In this document: piece by piece, positions 38,482-48,085 of the stretch
Position numbering within the stretch: the stretch's first letter is position 1
Layout: each line of letters begins with the position of its first letter
Source of the DNA: Thauera sp. GDN1
Lineage (GTDB): Bacteria > Pseudomonadota > Gammaproteobacteria > Burkholderiales > Rhodocyclaceae
Length of the DNA stretch: 64,000 bases
Assembly (NCBI RefSeq): GCF_029223545.1
Contig: NZ_CP097870.1
Location: 3,596,001-3,660,000 of the forward strand
Direction: 5' to 3'
Program-made: the position numbers and the translations under genes
The notes under the pieces: generated by a model
The model's database searches: none
Told to the model about the DNA's origin: nothing
Seen by the model: only the letters and a program-made list of their open reading frames with translations

Positions 38482-39407
38482 ACTTCCAGCAGTTGCGCAT
38501 CATCCGCGAGACGGTGCGGCGCGGCTTCAACCTCACCGAAGTCGCCAACGCGCTGTTCACCTCGCAGTCGGGGGTGTCCAAGCACATCAAGGACCTCGAG
38601 GACGAACTCGGCATCGAGCTCTTCGTGCGCAAGGGCAAGCGCCTGCTCGGCCTCACCCCGCCCGGCAAGGAGCTGGTGGTGATGGTCGAGCGCATGCTGC
38701 TCGACGCCGCCAACATCAAGCGCCTGGCCGAGCAGTACAGCAATCGCGACCAGGGCCAGCTCACCGTGGTGACCACCCACACCCAGGCGCGCTACGTGCT
38801 GCCGACCGTGGTCGCCGCCTTCAAGCGCGCCTACCCCAGGGTGCACCTGAAGCTGCACCAGGGCAGCCCGGGCGAGATCGTGCAGATGCTGCTCGACGGC
38901 GAGGCCGACATCGGCGTCGCCACCGAGGCGCTGGCCGAAGTGCCGGAGCTGGCCTCCTTTCCCTACTACGGCTGGCAGCACGCGGTGGTCGTCCCCGCCG
39001 GACACCCGCTCGAGCAGGTGCAGCCACTGACCCTGGAGGCGATCGCCGCCCACCCGCTCATCACCTACCACGAGGGCTTCACCGGACGCGCGCGGATCGA
39101 CCACACCTTCGCGCGCGCCGGGCTGGCGCCCGACGTGGTGATGTCGGCGCTCGACGCCGACGTGATCAAGACCTACGTCGAGCTCGGCCTCGGTGTCGGC
39201 ATCCTGGCCTCGATGGCCTTCGACCCCGAGCGCGACCGCGGCCTGCGCAAGCTCGACAGCACCCACCTGTTCGCCGAGAACGTCACCCGCATCGCGGTGC
39301 GCCGCGGCCACTACCTGCGCGGTTTCGCCTACCGCTTCATCGAGCTGTGCGCGCCGGAGCTGACCGAGGCGGTGGTGGCCGATGCCGTGGGCGGCACGGC
39401 CGGCTGA
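38478..39407 (+). CDS. cysB: LysR-family sulfur regulator CysB
   Basis: A 309-residue regulator with winged helix [41 protein letters not shown], diagnostic of CysB/Cbl. The effector half contains [13 protein letters not shown] and LHQGSPGEI, the sulfate/acetylserine-binding segments. It activates sulfate uptake and assimilation genes when sulfur is short. It overlaps cysA by 4 nt, so regulator and transporter are made together, and it probably acts at the elements 29314 and 34508. Its 3' end overlaps the convergent AraC gene by 79 bp. Cbl is an alternative name. Confidence 0.92.
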
Positions 39408-40396
39408 TCCTGCCGCCGCCAGGCCGCCGGCGGCACGCCGACCAGGCGCTTGAAGCTGCGCGAGAACGCCGCCTCCGACTCGTAGCCGACCTCCACCGCG
39501 ATCGCCGCCACCGTGTGGCGGGTCTCGCGCAGCAGGCGCGAGCCGAGCTGGATGCGCCAGCTCGCGAGGTAGTGCATCGGCGGCTGGCCGAGCAGCTGCA
39601 CGAAGCGCTCGTGCAGGGCCGAGCGCGACAGGCCGACCTGCCGCCCGAGCTCGTCGATCGTCCATCCGTGCGCGGGGTCGCCATGCAGCAGCGCCAGCGC
39701 GCGCCCGACCTGGCGGTCGCGCAGCCCGGCCAGCCAGCCCCGGGCGTCGGCGGGCAGATCGTCGAGGTAGCGGCGCACGGTGTCGACGAACATCATCTCC
39801 GCCAGGCGCTCGAGCACCGCATCGCCCCCCGCCCGGCGCTCGGCGGACTCGCGCGCCGCCTGATCGATCACGTGCGCCATCCAGCCCCCAGCCCGCGCCG
39901 CCGGCAGGTGCAGCAGCCGCGGCAGCGCAGCGACCAGCGGGTTGAACGGGCGCAGGTCGCAGCCCAGGAAGCCGCACACCAGCACCGCGTCGGCATCGTC
40001 GCTGGGCGCTGCCGGGGCGGGCAGGCCGATGCCGTCGCGGTAGCTGACCGGGATCGGCCGCGGCGCATCGCGGTTGGCGAACACCCACTCCGGCTGCAGG
40101 CGCTCGGCCGCCAGGCCGGGGGCGCTCGACATCACGTGCGCATCGCCATGCGGCAGCACGACGATGTCGCCGCTCGCCAGCCGCAGCGGCGCCTCGCCGC
40201 TCACCGCGGCCCAGCCGCTGCCGCGCACGACCATGTGGAAGGCCATCACGTGGTCGGCGCCGGGCATCACCGCCGCGGCGATCTCGCGCGCCGGCGGCGC
40301 CTCGGTCGCCCAGTTGCGCCAGCAGCTCACGTAGTAGAAGACCGCGGCACGCAAGCGCACGGTGCCGAGCAGGTCGGACAGGGTATCGCGCCCCAT
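39329..40396 (-). CDS. AraC-family regulator with N-terminal cupin (AraC_binding_2 type)
   Basis: A 355-residue regulator. The N-terminal cupin-like sensor (about residues 1-170; HMVVRGSGWAAVSGEAPLRLASGDIVVLPHGDAH) precedes the double helix-turn-helix (HGWTIDELGRQVGLSRSALHERF and VAAIAVEVGYESEAAFSRSFKRLVG). The length and YYVSCWRNW opening fit the exoenzyme/alkane-type AraC group. The ATG at 40396 has GGAGG upstream. It is divergent from a methyltransferase gene and may control it. The 3' end overlaps cysB. Confidence 0.88.
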   Translation of the reverse strand: MGRDTLSDLLGTVRLRAAVFYYVSCWRNWATEAPPAREIAAAVMPGADHVMAFHMVVRGSGWAAVSGEAPLRLASGDIVVLPHGDAHVMSSAPGLAAERLQPEWVFANRDAPRPIPVSYRDGIGLPAPAAPSDDADAVLVCGFLGCDLRPFNPLVAALPRLLHLPAARAGGWMAHVIDQAARESAERRAGGDAVLERLAEMMFVDTVRRYLDDLPADARGWLAGLRDRQVGRALALLHGDPAHGWTIDELGRQVGLSRSALHERFVQLLGQPPMHYLASWRIQLGSRLLRETRHTVAAIAVEVGYESEAAFSRSFKRLVGVPPAAWRRQDQPAVPPTASATTASVSSGAHSSMKR

Positions 40397-40578
40397 CGGG
40401 CAGGACCTCCGCAAATCGGGCAGGCGCGTGTGGCCAAGGGCGGACGCACGATCAAGCCTGCCGGATTTCCAGTGAAGCATCGAATCCGCCGCAGCGAAAG
40501 AATGCAGGCGTCGGTCGCAGTCACGCCCGGCACGGATCCACAGAGGTCCGCCCCAACCCCAGAGCAAGGAGACATCAC

Positions 40579-41430
40579 ATGAACGCCCCCACCGAACTGC
40601 GCGCGGCCATCGCCAGCGCCCCCGCCACCCCGGATCTCGCCGCAATCAAGCAGCGCCAGCAGGCCACCTGGGCCAGCGGCGACTACGCGGTCATCGGCAC
40701 AACGCTGCAGATCGTCGGCGAGCACCTGGCCGAGGCCGCGGACGTGCGCGCCGGCGAGCGCGTGCTCGACGTCGCCGCCGGCAACGGCAACGCCACGCTG
40801 GCCGCCGCGCGCCGCTTCGCCGAGGTCACGTCCACCGACTACGTGTCCACCCTGCTCGACAAGGCCGCCGCACGCGCACGCGCCGAAGGGCTGGCGGTGC
40901 GCTTCCAGGTCGCCGACGTCGAGGCCCTGCCCTTCGCCGACGGCGAGTTCGACGTCGCGCTGTCCACCTTCGGCGCGATGTTCGCGCCCGACCACCAGCG
41001 CACCGCCGAGGAGCTGCTGCGGGTCGTGCGTCCGGGCGGGCGCATCGGCATCGCCGCATGGACGCCGGAGGGCTTCATCGGCCGCCTGTTCCGCACCGTC
41101 GGCGCGCACGTGCCGCCGCCGGCCGGGCTGCGCTCGCCGGTGAAATGGGGCGACGAGCCCTATCTGGTGGAACTGTTCGGCGCCCACGCCGAGGACATCC
41201 GGTGCAGCCGGCGCAGCTTCAACTTCCGCTACCGCTCGCCGGAACACTGGATCGAGATCTTCCGCAACTACTACGGCCCCACCCACAAGGCCTTCGCCGC
41301 GCTCGACGAGACCGGCCAGGCTCGCCTCCATGCCGACCTGACGGCCCTGCTCGAGTCGCTCAACGTCGGCGGCGAGGATTCACTGGTGGTGCCGGGCGAA
41401 TACCTCGAGGTGGTGATCACCCGGCATTGA
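40579..41430 (+). CDS. SAM-dependent methyltransferase (class I)
   Basis: A 283-residue cytoplasmic methyltransferase. The SAM-binding motif I is VLDVAAGNGNATLAAARRF (near residue 57), followed by DVEALPFADGEFDVALSTFGAMFAPD typical of the Methyltransf_11/25 type. The C-terminal half (RYRSPEHWIEIFRNYYGPTHKAF) recalls small-molecule methyltransferases. Substrate unknown. AAGGAG precedes the ATG. It is divergent from the AraC regulator, which is the best candidate to control it. Confidence 0.85.
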   Translation: MNAPTELRAAIASAPATPDLAAIKQRQQATWASGDYAVIGTTLQIVGEHLAEAADVRAGERVLDVAAGNGNATLAAARRFAEVTSTDYVSTLLDKAAARARAEGLAVRFQVADVEALPFADGEFDVALSTFGAMFAPDHQRTAEELLRVVRPGGRIGIAAWTPEGFIGRLFRTVGAHVPPPAGLRSPVKWGDEPYLVELFGAHAEDIRCSRRSFNFRYRSPEHWIEIFRNYYGPTHKAFAALDETGQARLHADLTALLESLNVGGEDSLVVPGEYLEVVITRH

Positions 41431-41458
41431 CGGACCGGGCAGCGGACTGCCCGCCTGC

Positions 41459-42766
41459 TCAGGCGGCGAACGCCGCCAGGGCCTCGGTGAGCTCGGCGGG
41501 GGTGACGTCCGCGGCCAGTGCGGCCACGTTCTGCCCATCGACCACGACGGCCGTGCCCTCGACCGCGAACGCGGCGCCCTGCTTGAGCGCCGCCACCACC
41601 GCGCCCGCCTCGCGCGGCGAGGCGAAGCCCGCGCCCTGCAGCAGCAGGCGGCCGTCGGCGTCGACCAGCTTGAAATGGAAGCGGCCGTCGGCCTCGCGGT
41701 ACTGCTTGAACTGCGGCAGCGCCGCCTTCGCCTTCTCGGCCCTGGCCGCCTGCGGCACGCTGGCCAGGTTGCGCAGGCCGACCGCGTGGCGCAGCTCGGC
41801 GAGGAAGGGGGTGGCGATCGCGCGCGCCTTGGCCGCGCCTTCGTGCAGGTGCTTCTCGATGCGCGCCGGCTCGGCGATCAGCGCCTGGTAGTGCTCGCGC
41901 ATCGGCGCCACCGCGGCCTCGACCTGCTCGAACAGGGCCTGCTTGGCCTCGCCCCAGGCGATACCCTCGTCGAAGGCGGTGCGCATGGCGCGCGTCTCCT
42001 CGGCGGTCGAGAACGCCTGGTAGAGCTGGAACAGCGCCGAGCCGTCGGCGTCCTTGGGCTCGCCCGGTGCCCTCGAGTCGGTGACGATCGAGAAGATCAG
42101 CTTCTTCAGCTCGGCGGTGGGCGCGAACAGCGGGATGGTGTTGTCGTAGCTCTTGCTCATCTTGCGGCCGTCCAGCCCGGGCAGGGTGGCGACCGATGCG
42201 TCGATGGCGGCCTCGGGGAGCACGAAATGCTCGCCGTAGAGGTGGTTGAAGCTGCCGGCGATGTCGCGCGCCATCTCGATGTGCTGGATCTGGTCGCGCC
42301 CGACCGGCACCGAATGCGCCTTGAACATCAGGATGTCGGCCGCCATCAGCACCGGGTACATGTACAGGCCCATGTTGACCCCGGCGTCCGGATCCACGCC
42401 CTCGGCGGTGTTCTTGTCCACCGCCGCCTTGTAGGCGTGGGCGCGGTTGAGCAGGCCCTTGCCGGCGACGCAGGTGATCAGCCAGGTGAGCTCGGGGATC
42501 TCGGGGATGTCGGACTGGCGGTAGAACCACACGCGGTCGGTGTCGAGCCCGGCGGCGAGCCAGGTGGCGGCGATCTCCAGCGTCGAGCGCTGCACGCGCA
42601 GCGGGTCGGTGGTCTTGATCAGCGCGTGGTAGTCGGCCAGGAAGTAGAAGCTCTCGACGCCGGGCTGGCGGCTGGCGGCGACCGCCGGACGGATGGCGCC
42701 GGCGTAGTTGCCGAGGTGGGGCGTGCCCGAGGTGGTGATCCCGGTGAGGACGCGCTGGACAGTCAT
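41459..42766 (-). CDS. trpS: tryptophanyl-tRNA synthetase with C-terminal extension
   Basis: A 435-residue class I synthetase that charges tRNA-Trp. The HIGH-like motif is TTSGTPHLGNYAGAI at residues 10-24 and the KMSKS motif is near residue 203 (GRKMSKSYDNTI). Common bacterial TrpS has about 330-350 residues; here about 75 extra residues follow, with FHFKLVDADGRLLLQGAGF, resembling the YegP/DUF1508 fold. The ATG at 42766 begins the catalytic domain directly; the longer frame adds an Arg-rich stub. Confidence 0.94.
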   Translation of the reverse strand: MTVQRVLTGITTSGTPHLGNYAGAIRPAVAASRQPGVESFYFLADYHALIKTTDPLRVQRSTLEIAATWLAAGLDTDRVWFYRQSDIPEIPELTWLITCVAGKGLLNRAHAYKAAVDKNTAEGVDPDAGVNMGLYMYPVLMAADILMFKAHSVPVGRDQIQHIEMARDIAGSFNHLYGEHFVLPEAAIDASVATLPGLDGRKMSKSYDNTIPLFAPTAELKKLIFSIVTDSRAPGEPKDADGSALFQLYQAFSTAEETRAMRTAFDEGIAWGEAKQALFEQVEAAVAPMREHYQALIAEPARIEKHLHEGAAKARAIATPFLAELRHAVGLRNLASVPQAARAEKAKAALPQFKQYREADGRFHFKLVDADGRLLLQGAGFASPREAGAVVAALKQGAAFAVEGTAVVVDGQNVAALAADVTPAELTEALAAFAA

Positions 42767-42849
42767 GGATCGCTCCGGCTCAAACTGGACAAGGAGCGCG
42801 AGTTTAACGGCTTCGGCGCGTGCGGATAAGGCGGATCGCGTACGCGGAC

Positions 42850-43266
42850 TCACTCCTGCCAGCGCAGCGCCAGTCGCGCGCCGCCGCCGGGACTCAGGTC
42901 GATCCAGTGCTCCTGCGTCTGCCCGGCGTAGGTCGCGGTGATGCGGTAACGCCCGGCCTCGGTCACGTCGAGCTGGCCGAGCGGACCGCAGGACGCCTCC
43001 ACCCGGCGGTCGCCGAGCGGATCATCCACCCGCGTCGCCACGTCGGTGACGAACCCGCCCTCCATCGTCGAGAAGAACAGCGTCAGCGCATGCATCCCCA
43101 CCTCCGCGCGCATGCGCTGCGACTCCTCCAGCCCGATGCCGCCGCATTCGAGGCGCAGCGCGGGCGCGGCCTCGCCCTGCTGCGCGAAGGCGGAGTCAGT
43201 GCCCGTAATCAGGGTTGCCGCGCAGGCCAGGAGCGCGAACATCCTTGTGCCAGAGTGCATCTTCAT
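42850..43266 (-). CDS. small secreted protein, unknown function
   Basis: A 138-residue protein with a signal peptide (MKMHSGTRMFALLACAATLI, cleavage near AFAQ). The mature part has two cysteines (LECGG and EASCG) that may form a disulfide and a short beta-rich pattern ending LALRWQE. I do not recognise the family. GGAGG precedes the ATG at 43266, which decides the start. It lies 83 bp upstream of trpS on the same strand. Confidence 0.7.
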   Translation of the reverse strand: MKMHSGTRMFALLACAATLITGTDSAFAQQGEAAPALRLECGGIGLEESQRMRAEVGMHALTLFFSTMEGGFVTDVATRVDDPLGDRRVEASCGPLGQLDVTEAGRYRITATYAGQTQEHWIDLSPGGGARLALRWQE

Positions 43267-43404
43267 TGTTTTTCCTCCAGGAGTTACCCACATCGGGCGC
43301 TTTCATCATTGTACTGATGACCGGCAGTCGCACTAATTCGCGAATAAATCATCACTATCGCGAGCAACCTATTACCTTCGTCTAATTTATCAATCTGAAA
43401 CTTA

Positions 43405-44619
43405 ATGCAACAATTTGATATTTTCCGGACGAGCCAAGCGTCATGCAGCCCAATCAGTACCCCCCCCGCAAACACTGAAGACGAAATCGATCTGCGCCAA
43501 CTCGTAACCGTACTCTGGCGACAGAAGGTATTGATCATCGCCATCGGCGTCCTCGGCGCGGCGATCGGTCTGGGCGCGAGCCTGTTCTCCACCAAACACG
43601 TGACCGAAGGCCTTTTCCTGACCCCCGGCGTGTCGGCAGCGAACTACAAGCGCTATGAGAACGTGTTCTCCAGCGGCGCCCGCCTGCAGCAGTTCCTCCA
43701 GACCACCGATCAGGCGACGACCCCCGAAGGCGGGCTGCTGTGGACGCTGGCCGATACTCAAGATGCCCTGCGTGATGCGCTCAAGCCCGAATTCGCCTTC
43801 ACCGACCGCGACCAGAAGACATTCGGCGTCAAGCTCGACGACGACAATCCCAGCGCCATGATCGGCGTCCGCATCCAGCTTGCACACAAGGACCCAACGG
43901 GCGGCACCCCGGTCGCTCTGCTCGCCGAATACGTCCGCGACTCCATCATCCGGGTGAACATGGAAGCGACGATGCTCGCCCAGTGCACCGAGTACAGCAC
44001 CCGTGAGCAAGAATTGCGCAACGCCCAGATCCAGAACGACTTCGCCATCAGGCAGGAAGAGGGGCGCCTTGCAAATCTGCGCGAGATCATCGCCCGCAAT
44101 CCATCCGCAAGCACGATCGACAACCGCCAGATCGTCTCGCTCGAGAAGGGTACCGAGCGCTTCCTTTCCCCAGCAGCCCAGCTCGTCGCGTCGGAAATTC
44201 ACATCGCTGACATGAAGCTCGCGGAAGCCCGCCGCAAGCGCGAGCGCATCGCCAGTGCGCTGAAGCGGGATTACTACTGCCAGGCGCAACAAGCGCTGCA
44301 GCAACCCACCACCGGTCGCGCGTTTCTCCGCTCGCTGGAGAACATCCAAACGGCCGCATTCCAGGATCATGACAGAACGCTCGATATCGTCGAGCAGACC
44401 TGGAACGAGATCGACGTGCAGCGTGAAAACTGGTCGAGCAACTACCTTTCGAGCATGCGCTTCGTGGCATCACCCGAGGGCGCCGAGGTCAAGGTGCGCA
44501 AGCCCGGTCTCGCCCTTGGTGTGGTCCTCGGCGGCATGCTGGGGGGCATGCTCGGCATGATGATCGCGCTCATCCGGGCTTGGTGGCGCAACGAGAGCGA
44601 AACAAACGCTGCGGCCTGA
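43405..44619 (+). CDS. Wzz-type polysaccharide chain-length determinant-like protein
   Basis: A 404-residue inner-membrane protein with the Wzz layout. A cytoplasmic start with TEDEIDLRQLVTVLWRQK is followed by helix 1 (VLIIAIGVLGAAIGLGASLF). About 300 periplasmic residues are rich in coiled coil. Helix 2 (GLALGVVLGGMLGGMLGMMIALI) comes before a short tail. Wzz proteins set polysaccharide chain length. No other polysaccharide genes lie nearby. The start is doubtful: ATG 43405 has no ribosome site, while ATG 43443 would read MQPNQYPP but the C8 tract at 43460 puts it out of frame by one base. A tract of seven Cs would join it to the main frame. Confidence 0.82.
   Translation: MQQFDIFRTSQASCSPISTPPANTEDEIDLRQLVTVLWRQKVLIIAIGVLGAAIGLGASLFSTKHVTEGLFLTPGVSAANYKRYENVFSSGARLQQFLQTTDQATTPEGGLLWTLADTQDALRDALKPEFAFTDRDQKTFGVKLDDDNPSAMIGVRIQLAHKDPTGGTPVALLAEYVRDSIIRVNMEATMLAQCTEYSTREQELRNAQIQNDFAIRQEEGRLANLREIIARNPSASTIDNRQIVSLEKGTERFLSPAAQLVASEIHIADMKLAEARRKRERIASALKRDYYCQAQQALQQPTTGRAFLRSLENIQTAAFQDHDRTLDIVEQTWNEIDVQRENWSSNYLSSMRFVASPEGAEVKVRKPGLALGVVLGGMLGGMLGMMIALIRAWWRNESETNAAA
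43460..43467 (+). repeat. C8 homopolymer near the start of the Wzz-like gene
   Basis: Eight consecutive Cs lie 17 bp after ATG 43443. With eight, that ATG reads into TGA at 43476; with seven it reads through into the Wzz protein. Such tracts can change length by slippage and switch a gene on or off. A sequencing or assembly error is an equal possibility. Confidence 0.6.
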
Positions 44620-44657
44620 AATCGTCACTGCATGGGCGCTCGCCGCTGCAGGCGGAC

Positions 44658-45818
44658 TCACGACGCCCGCAGCAGCGGCCGCAGCGCAATCAGCCCCAGC
44701 ACCGGCCCGGGCAGCAGCACCCACGCCACGCGATCGCCGATCAGCGGCCACAGGCGGGTGGTGAGCTCGATCGAGGCCATGGTGATCGCGAAGCCGATCG
44801 CGTTCTGGAAGGCCAGGGCGCTGCCCACGCTCTCCGGCGCACAGGCGCGCGCGGACATGGCGGAGAAATGCGGCGAATCGGCCACCACGCTGGCGCCCCA
44901 GACCAGCATCAGCCCCGCCAGCAGCAGCGGGGGCCAGGCGCTGGCGAAGGGGTAGATCGCGCAGCACAGCGCGGACACCGCGAGCGCCAGCGCCGCCACC
45001 CGCGCACTGCCGATGCGGCGGCTGAGCAAGCCGCCGAGCACGCAGCCGGCGGCGCCGATACCGATCACCGCGAAGGCCGGGCCCGACGGCGGCCCCGCCT
45101 CGGTGCCGCGCGCCGCCGTCACCAGCAGCGGCACCAGCGTCCAGAAGGCGTACAGCTCCCACTGGTGGCCGAAGTAGCCGAAGGCCGAGGCACGGAAGCG
45201 CGGCTCGCGCAGGGCGTACAGGCCCTCGCCCAGGCGCAGCCGCGGTGCGCCCGGGCGGCGGGCGAGGTGCGGGCCGTCGCCGAGCGCGAAGATCATCCCC
45301 GCCGCCAGCAGCGCCAGCAGCGAGGACACCAGCAAGGTCGCCTGCCAGCCCCAGCCGGCATCGAGCGCGCGCACCCCGTGCGGCAGCGCGGTACCCAGGG
45401 TCAGCATGCCGACCAGCCAGGCGAGCGCCGCGCCCGCGTGCTGCGGCACCCAGCTCACCACCAGCTTCATGCCCAGCGGATAGACGCCGGCGAGCGCCAG
45501 GCCGACGGCGAAACGCCAGGCCAGGCCATCCGCCAGCCCCTGTGCGAGCAGCGCGAAGCCGGCGTTGGCCGCTGCGCCGAGGAGGGCGCACAGCGCGAAG
45601 ATGCGGCTCGCCGCGAAGCGGTCGGCGAGGCCGCTGAGCGCGAAGCCGAGCGTGCCGAGGATGAAGCCGAGCTGCACCGCGATCGTCAGCCGCCCGATGT
45701 CGGCCGCATTGAGCGCCCACGCGCGCATCAGGTCGTCGCCCGCGCTGTTGGCGGAGAACCACAGCGAGGTGCCGAAGAGCTGGGCGATGACGATGACGGC
45801 AAGCGGGAAGGCGCGCAT
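44658..45818 (-). CDS. MFS transporter
   Basis: A 386-residue inner-membrane transporter with twelve helices. The first loop carries GFALSGLADRFAASRI, an MFS motif, and helix 1 FPLAVIVIAQLFGTSLWFSANS resembles the CynX/NarK-like group of the superfamily. Substrate unknown. It is convergent with the Wzz-like gene and separated by 38 bp. Confidence 0.82.
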   Translation of the reverse strand: MRAFPLAVIVIAQLFGTSLWFSANSAGDDLMRAWALNAADIGRLTIAVQLGFILGTLGFALSGLADRFAASRIFALCALLGAAANAGFALLAQGLADGLAWRFAVGLALAGVYPLGMKLVVSWVPQHAGAALAWLVGMLTLGTALPHGVRALDAGWGWQATLLVSSLLALLAAGMIFALGDGPHLARRPGAPRLRLGEGLYALREPRFRASAFGYFGHQWELYAFWTLVPLLVTAARGTEAGPPSGPAFAVIGIGAAGCVLGGLLSRRIGSARVAALALAVSALCCAIYPFASAWPPLLLAGLMLVWGASVVADSPHFSAMSARACAPESVGSALAFQNAIGFAITMASIELTTRLWPLIGDRVAWVLLPGPVLGLIALRPLLRAS

Positions 45819-46003
45819 GGCGGCAGAGTGTGCGGCGCCGCGCGCCGCCGCTCAAGCCGGGAAATCCCTTGCCGGCCCGGGCGTTCTTGGGCGCGCCCGC
45901 CGAAGCGGCTAAGATTGCGCCTTTCCCGCGCGTTGCCGGACCGGCTTGACCGGCCGTGCGCGCTCCGACCGCCGATCATCGACCGCCTGCGCCCCCATCC
46001 ATC

Positions 46004-46624
46004 GTGAGCCCGCCCCGCACCGAACGCCCCCGTGTCCCGACCATCACCGTCGGCCTGCGCCCCCACCCCACCAGCCCCGACGCCGGCGAACCCGGCGCCG
46101 GGCCGGTGGGCAGCCTGCTGGCGACGATGTTCGCGCTGCCGGAGGGCGGCGCGATGTTCGAGTTCCGCCTCGAGGACAGTCAGCTGGGCAAGCTCTCGAT
46201 CCCCGCGCCGCAGCCGCCCGGCCCGGCCGACGGCCTGTGGCAGCACACCTGCTTCGAGGTCTTCCTCGGCGTACCCGGCGAGCCGCAGTACCGCGAATAC
46301 AACTTCTCGCCCTCCGGGCAGTGGGCCGTCTATGCCTTCCGCGCCTGGCGCGAGCGCGACGAGGCGTTCTCTCCCGCCGTGGCGCCGGAAATCGCGTGCA
46401 CGCAGGACGGCGAGACGCTGGTGCTGGAAGCCCACGTCCCGGCCGAACTGCTGCCGACGGTGCCCGCCGGCGCCGACCTGCAGGTGAGCCTGAGCGCGGT
46501 GATCGAGCGCAAGGACGGCCGGCTCGAGTACTGGGCGCTGCGCCACGCCGCCGCGCAGCCGGATTTCCACGCCCGCGACACCTTCGTGCTGACCCTGGCC
46601 ACCGCGGCGCGCAAGGCGGGCTGA
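46004..46624 (+). CDS. DOMON-like domain protein
   Basis: A 206-residue protein. Segments such as LWQHTCFEVFLGVPGEPQYREYNFSPSGQWAVYAF are typical of the DOMON-like family found in bacteria, a beta-sandwich thought to bind carbohydrate or haem-like ligands. No signal peptide is evident, so it may be cytoplasmic. The GTG at 46004 is a plausible start; the frame is open to an ATG at 45956. It ends 4 bp before the next gene, indicating an operon with the muramidase-like gene. Confidence 0.8.
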   Translation: MSPPRTERPRVPTITVGLRPHPTSPDAGEPGAGPVGSLLATMFALPEGGAMFEFRLEDSQLGKLSIPAPQPPGPADGLWQHTCFEVFLGVPGEPQYREYNFSPSGQWAVYAFRAWRERDEAFSPAVAPEIACTQDGETLVLEAHVPAELLPTVPAGADLQVSLSAVIERKDGRLEYWALRHAAAQPDFHARDTFVLTLATAARKAG

Positions 46625-46628
46625 AGCC

Positions 46629-47852
46629 ATGGCGCCGCCCGTCCGCTTCGGCCTCGACCGCCTGCTCGCCGATCCTGCGCTGCGCCGCCCGCTCGCCGGC
46701 CGCCGCGTCGCCCTGCTCGCCCACCCGGCCTCGGTCACCCGCGACCTGACGCACTCGCTCGACGCCCTCGCCGCCCTGCCCGACCTCACCCTATCGGCCG
46801 CCTTCGGCCCGCAGCACGGCCTGCGCGGCGACAAGCAGGACAACATGGTCGAGTCGCCCGACTACACCGACCCGCTGCTCGGCATCCCGGTGTTCAGCCT
46901 GTACGGCGAGGTGCGCCGCCCGAGCGCGGCGATGATGGACAGCTTCGACGTGCTGCTGGTCGACCTGCAGGACCTCGGCTGCCGCATCTACACCTTCATC
47001 ACCACGCTGCGCTACGTGCTCGAGGAAGCGGCGAGGCACGGCAAGTCGGTGTGGGTGCTCGACCGCCCCAACCCCGCCGGCCGCCCGGTCGAAGGCACGC
47101 TGCTGCGCCCCGGCTGGGAGAGCTTCGTCGGCGCCGGCCCGCTGCCGATGCGCCACGGCCTGACCATGGGCGAGCTCGCCGCCTGGTTCGTCGCCACGCT
47201 GAAGCTCGACCTCGACTGGCGCGTGATCGAGATGGAAGGCTGGCAGCCCGACGCCGCGCCCGGCTACGGCTGGCCGCTGGGCGAGCGCAGCTGGGTCAAC
47301 CCCAGCCCCAACGCCCCCAACCTGTGGATGGCGCGCGCCTACGCCGGCACCGTGATGCTCGAAGGCACGACGCTGTCGGAAGGCCGCGGCACCACCCGAC
47401 CGCTGGAGCTCTTCGGCGCGCCCGACCTGGATGCGCGCGCGCTCGTCGCCGGGATGCGCGCCCTGGCGCCCGAGTGGCTCGCCGGCTGCGTGCTGCGCGA
47501 GTGCTGGTTCGAGCCGACCTTCCACAAGCACGCCGGCAAGCTGTGCAACGGCGTGCAGATCCACGTCGAGGACCCGACGCACTACGCGCACGCGGCCTTC
47601 CGCCCGTGGCGGGTGCAGGCGCTGGCCTTCAAGGCCATCCGGCGCCTGCAGCCCGACTACCCGCTGTGGCGCGACTTCGCCTACGAGTACGAGCACGAGC
47701 GCCTGGCGATCGACCTCATCAACGGCTCGCCGCTGCTGCGCGAATGGGTGGACGACCCGGCCGCGACGACCGCCGACCTCGACGCCCTGGCCTGCGCGGA
47801 CGAGGCCGCCTGGCTGGAGACCCGCAGCCCCTTCCTGCGCTACCCGGGCTGA
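46629..47852 (+). CDS. NamZ-like exo-beta-N-acetylmuramidase (DUF1343 family)
   Basis: A 407-residue protein matching the DUF1343 family, whose member NamZ removes terminal MurNAc from peptidoglycan fragments. Conserved segments are GPQHGLRGDKQDNMVES near residues 58-74, the RPNPAGRPVEG stretch, MRHGLTMGELAAWF and the SEGRGTTRPLELFG loop. There is no signal peptide, so a role in cytoplasmic wall recycling is likely. It starts 4 bp after the DOMON-like gene. Confidence 0.9.
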   Translation: MAPPVRFGLDRLLADPALRRPLAGRRVALLAHPASVTRDLTHSLDALAALPDLTLSAAFGPQHGLRGDKQDNMVESPDYTDPLLGIPVFSLYGEVRRPSAAMMDSFDVLLVDLQDLGCRIYTFITTLRYVLEEAARHGKSVWVLDRPNPAGRPVEGTLLRPGWESFVGAGPLPMRHGLTMGELAAWFVATLKLDLDWRVIEMEGWQPDAAPGYGWPLGERSWVNPSPNAPNLWMARAYAGTVMLEGTTLSEGRGTTRPLELFGAPDLDARALVAGMRALAPEWLAGCVLRECWFEPTFHKHAGKLCNGVQIHVEDPTHYAHAAFRPWRVQALAFKAIRRLQPDYPLWRDFAYEYEHERLAIDLINGSPLLREWVDDPAATTADLDALACADEAAWLETRSPFLRYPG

Positions 47853-48085
47853 AAACCAACCACAGGCAGCGCTACTGGTGGTGGCCGTAGGAGCGGGCCT
47901 GCCCGCGAACCCTGCGGTCGCGCCCGTGCCGTTCACGGGCAAGCTTCCGCGCGCCACGCCGTGCCCGCCGGGCAAGGCGCGCAGGCTGGCCTAGAATGAA
48001 TTCGACGCCCCCGTTTCGCCCTCGTCGCCACGACCACGGCCGATCGGGCAAGGCCCGCCGCTCCCGCTCGCCCGAGGTGACCGCC

